Origin: JAKFEW01 sp036675505
GTDB lineage: Bacteria; Cyanobacteriota; Sericytochromatia; S15B-MN24; JAQBPE01
Direction: 5' to 3'
DNA length: 15,302 nt
Assembly: GCA_036675505.1 (NCBI GenBank)
Contig: JAKFEW010000081.1
Span: 1-15,302, forward strand
Positions 13,984 through 15,302 of this stretch are shown here, in pieces (within the stretch, counting starts at the first letter, position 1; every line of letters starts with the position of its first letter). Under the pieces are notes generated by a model that did no database searches, was not told the origin of the DNA, and saw nothing but the letters and a program-made list of their open reading frames with translations. The position numbers and the translations under genes were made by a program.

Positions 13984-14913
13984 GTGGACCGTTTCTTCAC
14001 CTCATTGACCTTCGGCCTGATTACCGTCGGAACGGTTGCGTTTTGCGATTGGCTGATCGACTTACGCGTGGACCGTCAGGCCGAGCGATGTTACGCGGCG
14101 TTGTTGGGGGGCGGTGAGCGGCTCGACGCGATTATCCTGGGGTCTTCCCATGGCCTCTACGGTATCGACCCGGCTATCCTGGAAGGCCCAGGCATCAGGC
14201 CCTTCAATTTCTCGAACCAGGGCAGCGGCCCGCTTTATTACGCGGAATGGTACGACTTGTACCGACGGTACCAGGGTCCGGCCCGCTGGGCGCTCATATC
14301 CGTCGACTGGTTCTGGGTCAAATGGTGGCGACGCCTCGATCACGATGCCGACAGCCTTCCGCTCGATGTCTGGCTTCGCCGGCTCGCAGACCCTGCAAAC
14401 GAGGCCTCCACGTTAGTCTTCATGCGATTCGCCTTGATCCGGGAGCACTCCCAGTTCGCTTTCCGCCTCTTTGGCGAGGAGTCCACGTTCCCGATCGACG
14501 AGTCCCGCTCGTACCGAGGTGGATCAGCGCTCCGACCTGGCGGCTATGCCGAGCAGGGCCAGGCCGGGAAGCGCGCTTACCGCGGCCCCACGCCGCCGGG
14601 CTCCTGGGTCGCGTTCCGGCGGCTTTGCACCAGGTTGCGGGAGGATGACGCGCGGGTTGTCTTCGTTCAGACGCCGGAGTATCTCCCGGACGCGGGCGAG
14701 CATCCGCAAGAGAATGCCGCGATCGCGGCGTTGGCGCGCGATTACGGTTGGCCATTTCTCAACTACAACGCCGAGCGGGCCTCACGCCTCAACCACGAAC
14801 GCGACATGTTCGCGGACTGGAACCACCTGAACGCCGTCGGCCGCGCCCGCTTCACCCAATCGCTGCGGCGCGACCTCGAGCGCCTCGGCGCGTTACCGGC
14901 TGGAAACCGGTGA
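13984..14913 (+). CDS. SGNH-like membrane-anchored partner of MBOAT acyltransferase (copy 2)
   Basis: This 309-residue paralog of the gene at 1173-2195 has an N-terminal membrane segment (FFTSLTFGLITVGTVAF) followed by DWLID, matching DRLID in copy 1. It also has the block-I-like ILGSSHGLYGID and the C-terminal dyad-like DWNH. Shared landmarks are ISVDW/LGVDW, FVQTPEY and PFLNYN. I prefer the GTG at 13984 because a TACAAT box lies six bases before it and the in-frame ATG at 13960 (giving 317 residues) has no ribosome-binding site and falls upstream of that box. The MBOAT gene starts 10 bp after its stop. Its codon third positions look less GC-biased than copy 1, which argues against a very recent duplication of this partner. 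Confidence 0.85.
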   Translation: MDRFFTSLTFGLITVGTVAFCDWLIDLRVDRQAERCYAALLGGGERLDAIILGSSHGLYGIDPAILEGPGIRPFNFSNQGSGPLYYAEWYDLYRRYQGPARWALISVDWFWVKWWRRLDHDADSLPLDVWLRRLADPANEASTLVFMRFALIREHSQFAFRLFGEESTFPIDESRSYRGGSALRPGGYAEQGQAGKRAYRGPTPPGSWVAFRRLCTRLREDDARVVFVQTPEYLPDAGEHPQENAAIAALARDYGWPFLNYNAERASRLNHERDMFADWNHLNAVGRARFTQSLRRDLERLGALPAGNR

Positions 14914-14923
14914 GGTAGCGGCG

Positions 14924-15302
14924 ATGCTCTTCAACAGCCTGAGCTTCACGGTTTTTTTCCCGGTAGTGCTCGCCACCTACTGGCTGCTACCGCACCGTTG
15001 GCGCTGGGCCTGGCTCCTCGCGGCCTCGTGCGTGTTCTACATGGCCTTCGTGCCGGCGTACCTTCTGATCCTATTCGCCGTCATCGGCGTCGACTACGTG
15101 GCGGGTCTGTTGATCGCGCGGAGCGAGGGGGCGGCAAGGCGACGATGGCTGTTGCTGAGCGTGATAGCGAACCTGTCGGTGCTCGGCTTCTTCAAGTACT
15201 TCAACTTCTTCGCCGACAACGCGCGGGCGCTGGCGCACCTGATCGGCTGGAACCTGCCGCTGCCGGTCTTGCAGGTGTTGTTGCCGATCGGGCTGAGCTT
15301 CC
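14924..15302 (+). CDS. MBOAT-family O-acyltransferase (AlgI/DltB-like), 5' part
   Basis: The ATG at 14924 follows GAGG eight bases upstream and begins MLFNSLSFTVFFPVVLATY, the standard N-terminus of AlgI/DltB-type MBOAT proteins. It continues through VFYMAFVPAYLLILF and VDYVAGLLIA to LGFFKYFNFF, and runs off the window after 126 codons. Its last 119 bases are identical to the window's first 119 bases and in the same frame, so 14924-15183 plus 1-1207 gives a 488-residue protein of normal family length. If the ends really join, this and the 2-1207 feature are one gene lying between two SGNH partners. If not, there are two MBOAT genes sharing this segment. Confidence 0.95.
   Translation, partial: MLFNSLSFTVFFPVVLATYWLLPHRWRWAWLLAASCVFYMAFVPAYLLILFAVIGVDYVAGLLIARSEGAARRRWLLLSVIANLSVLGFFKYFNFFADNARALAHLIGWNLPLPVLQVLLPIGLSF
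15184..15302. repeat. Right copy of 119-bp terminal direct repeat
   Basis: This is identical to bases 1-119. A length of exactly 119 is also a k-mer value I remember from the default list of a common metagenome assembler (MEGAHIT), which fits a graph-overlap origin rather than a biological repeat boundary. Confidence 0.97.

Noticed and set aside
14949..14956. T-run that might be a terminator
   Set aside because: It encodes Val-Phe-Phe in the MBOAT N-terminus and has no stem before it.
1..15302. Interpretation as a plasmid or small phage
   Set aside because: Although the ends overlap, no replication initiator, partition, toxin-antitoxin, mobilisation, integrase or virion gene is recognisable. 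The content is wholly surface-glycan modification.

Overview
This is a high-GC window that reads as one cell-surface polysaccharide or lipopolysaccharide modification locus, most likely from a proteobacterium. The evidence for that is a WecE/RffA-type sugar transaminase close to the enterobacterial protein, an ArnE/F-like small flippase, a WbqC-family protein, and AT-rich -10 boxes (TATAAT, TACAAT) standing out of GC-rich DNA. I cannot name the genus. No rRNA, tRNA, CRISPR array, transposase, replication, partition or mobilisation gene is visible.

Layout. (a) 1-2195, plus strand: the 3' part of an MBOAT O-acyltransferase and an overlapping SGNH-like partner. (b) 5693-2119, minus strand: a PhyH-type Fe(II)/2-oxoglutarate dioxygenase, then a WbqC protein, an SMR-type flippase subunit and a GT-C-like membrane glycosyltransferase. 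(c) 5775-10887, plus strand: a methyltransferase, WecE, a second methyltransferase, an ArnC/GtrB-like GT2, a PglD/NeuD-like acyltransferase and a beta-propeller protein, mostly overlapping or nearly so. (d) 12688-10901, minus strand: a membrane sulfatase/phosphotransferase-superfamily protein. (e) 12689-13865: a lower-GC scar with a 12-bp inverted repeat and a broken propeller-like gene, closed by a clear intrinsic terminator. (f) 13984-15302, plus strand: a second SGNH-like partner and the 5' part of an MBOAT gene.

The first 119 bases of the window are repeated exactly as its last 119 bases. Joining the ends rebuilds one in-frame 488-residue MBOAT gene. The window is therefore either a circular molecule of 15,183 bp, a tandem duplication, or (most likely, since nothing here could replicate a plasmid) an assembly-graph loop between near-identical MBOAT segments. 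The MBOAT gene is flanked on both sides by paralogous SGNH partners.

How the genes may work together. WecE would make a dTDP-4-amino-4,6-dideoxy sugar. The PglD-like enzyme could acylate its amine and the methyltransferases and dioxygenase could decorate it further. The GT2 could load it on undecaprenyl phosphate, the SMR protein could flip it, and the GT-C protein could transfer it in the periplasm. This parallels the Arn pathway with different sugar chemistry. The MBOAT/SGNH pair and the sulfatase-superfamily protein would add acyl and possibly phospho-substituents outside the cytoplasm. Family assignments rest on motifs seen; the combined pathway is inference.
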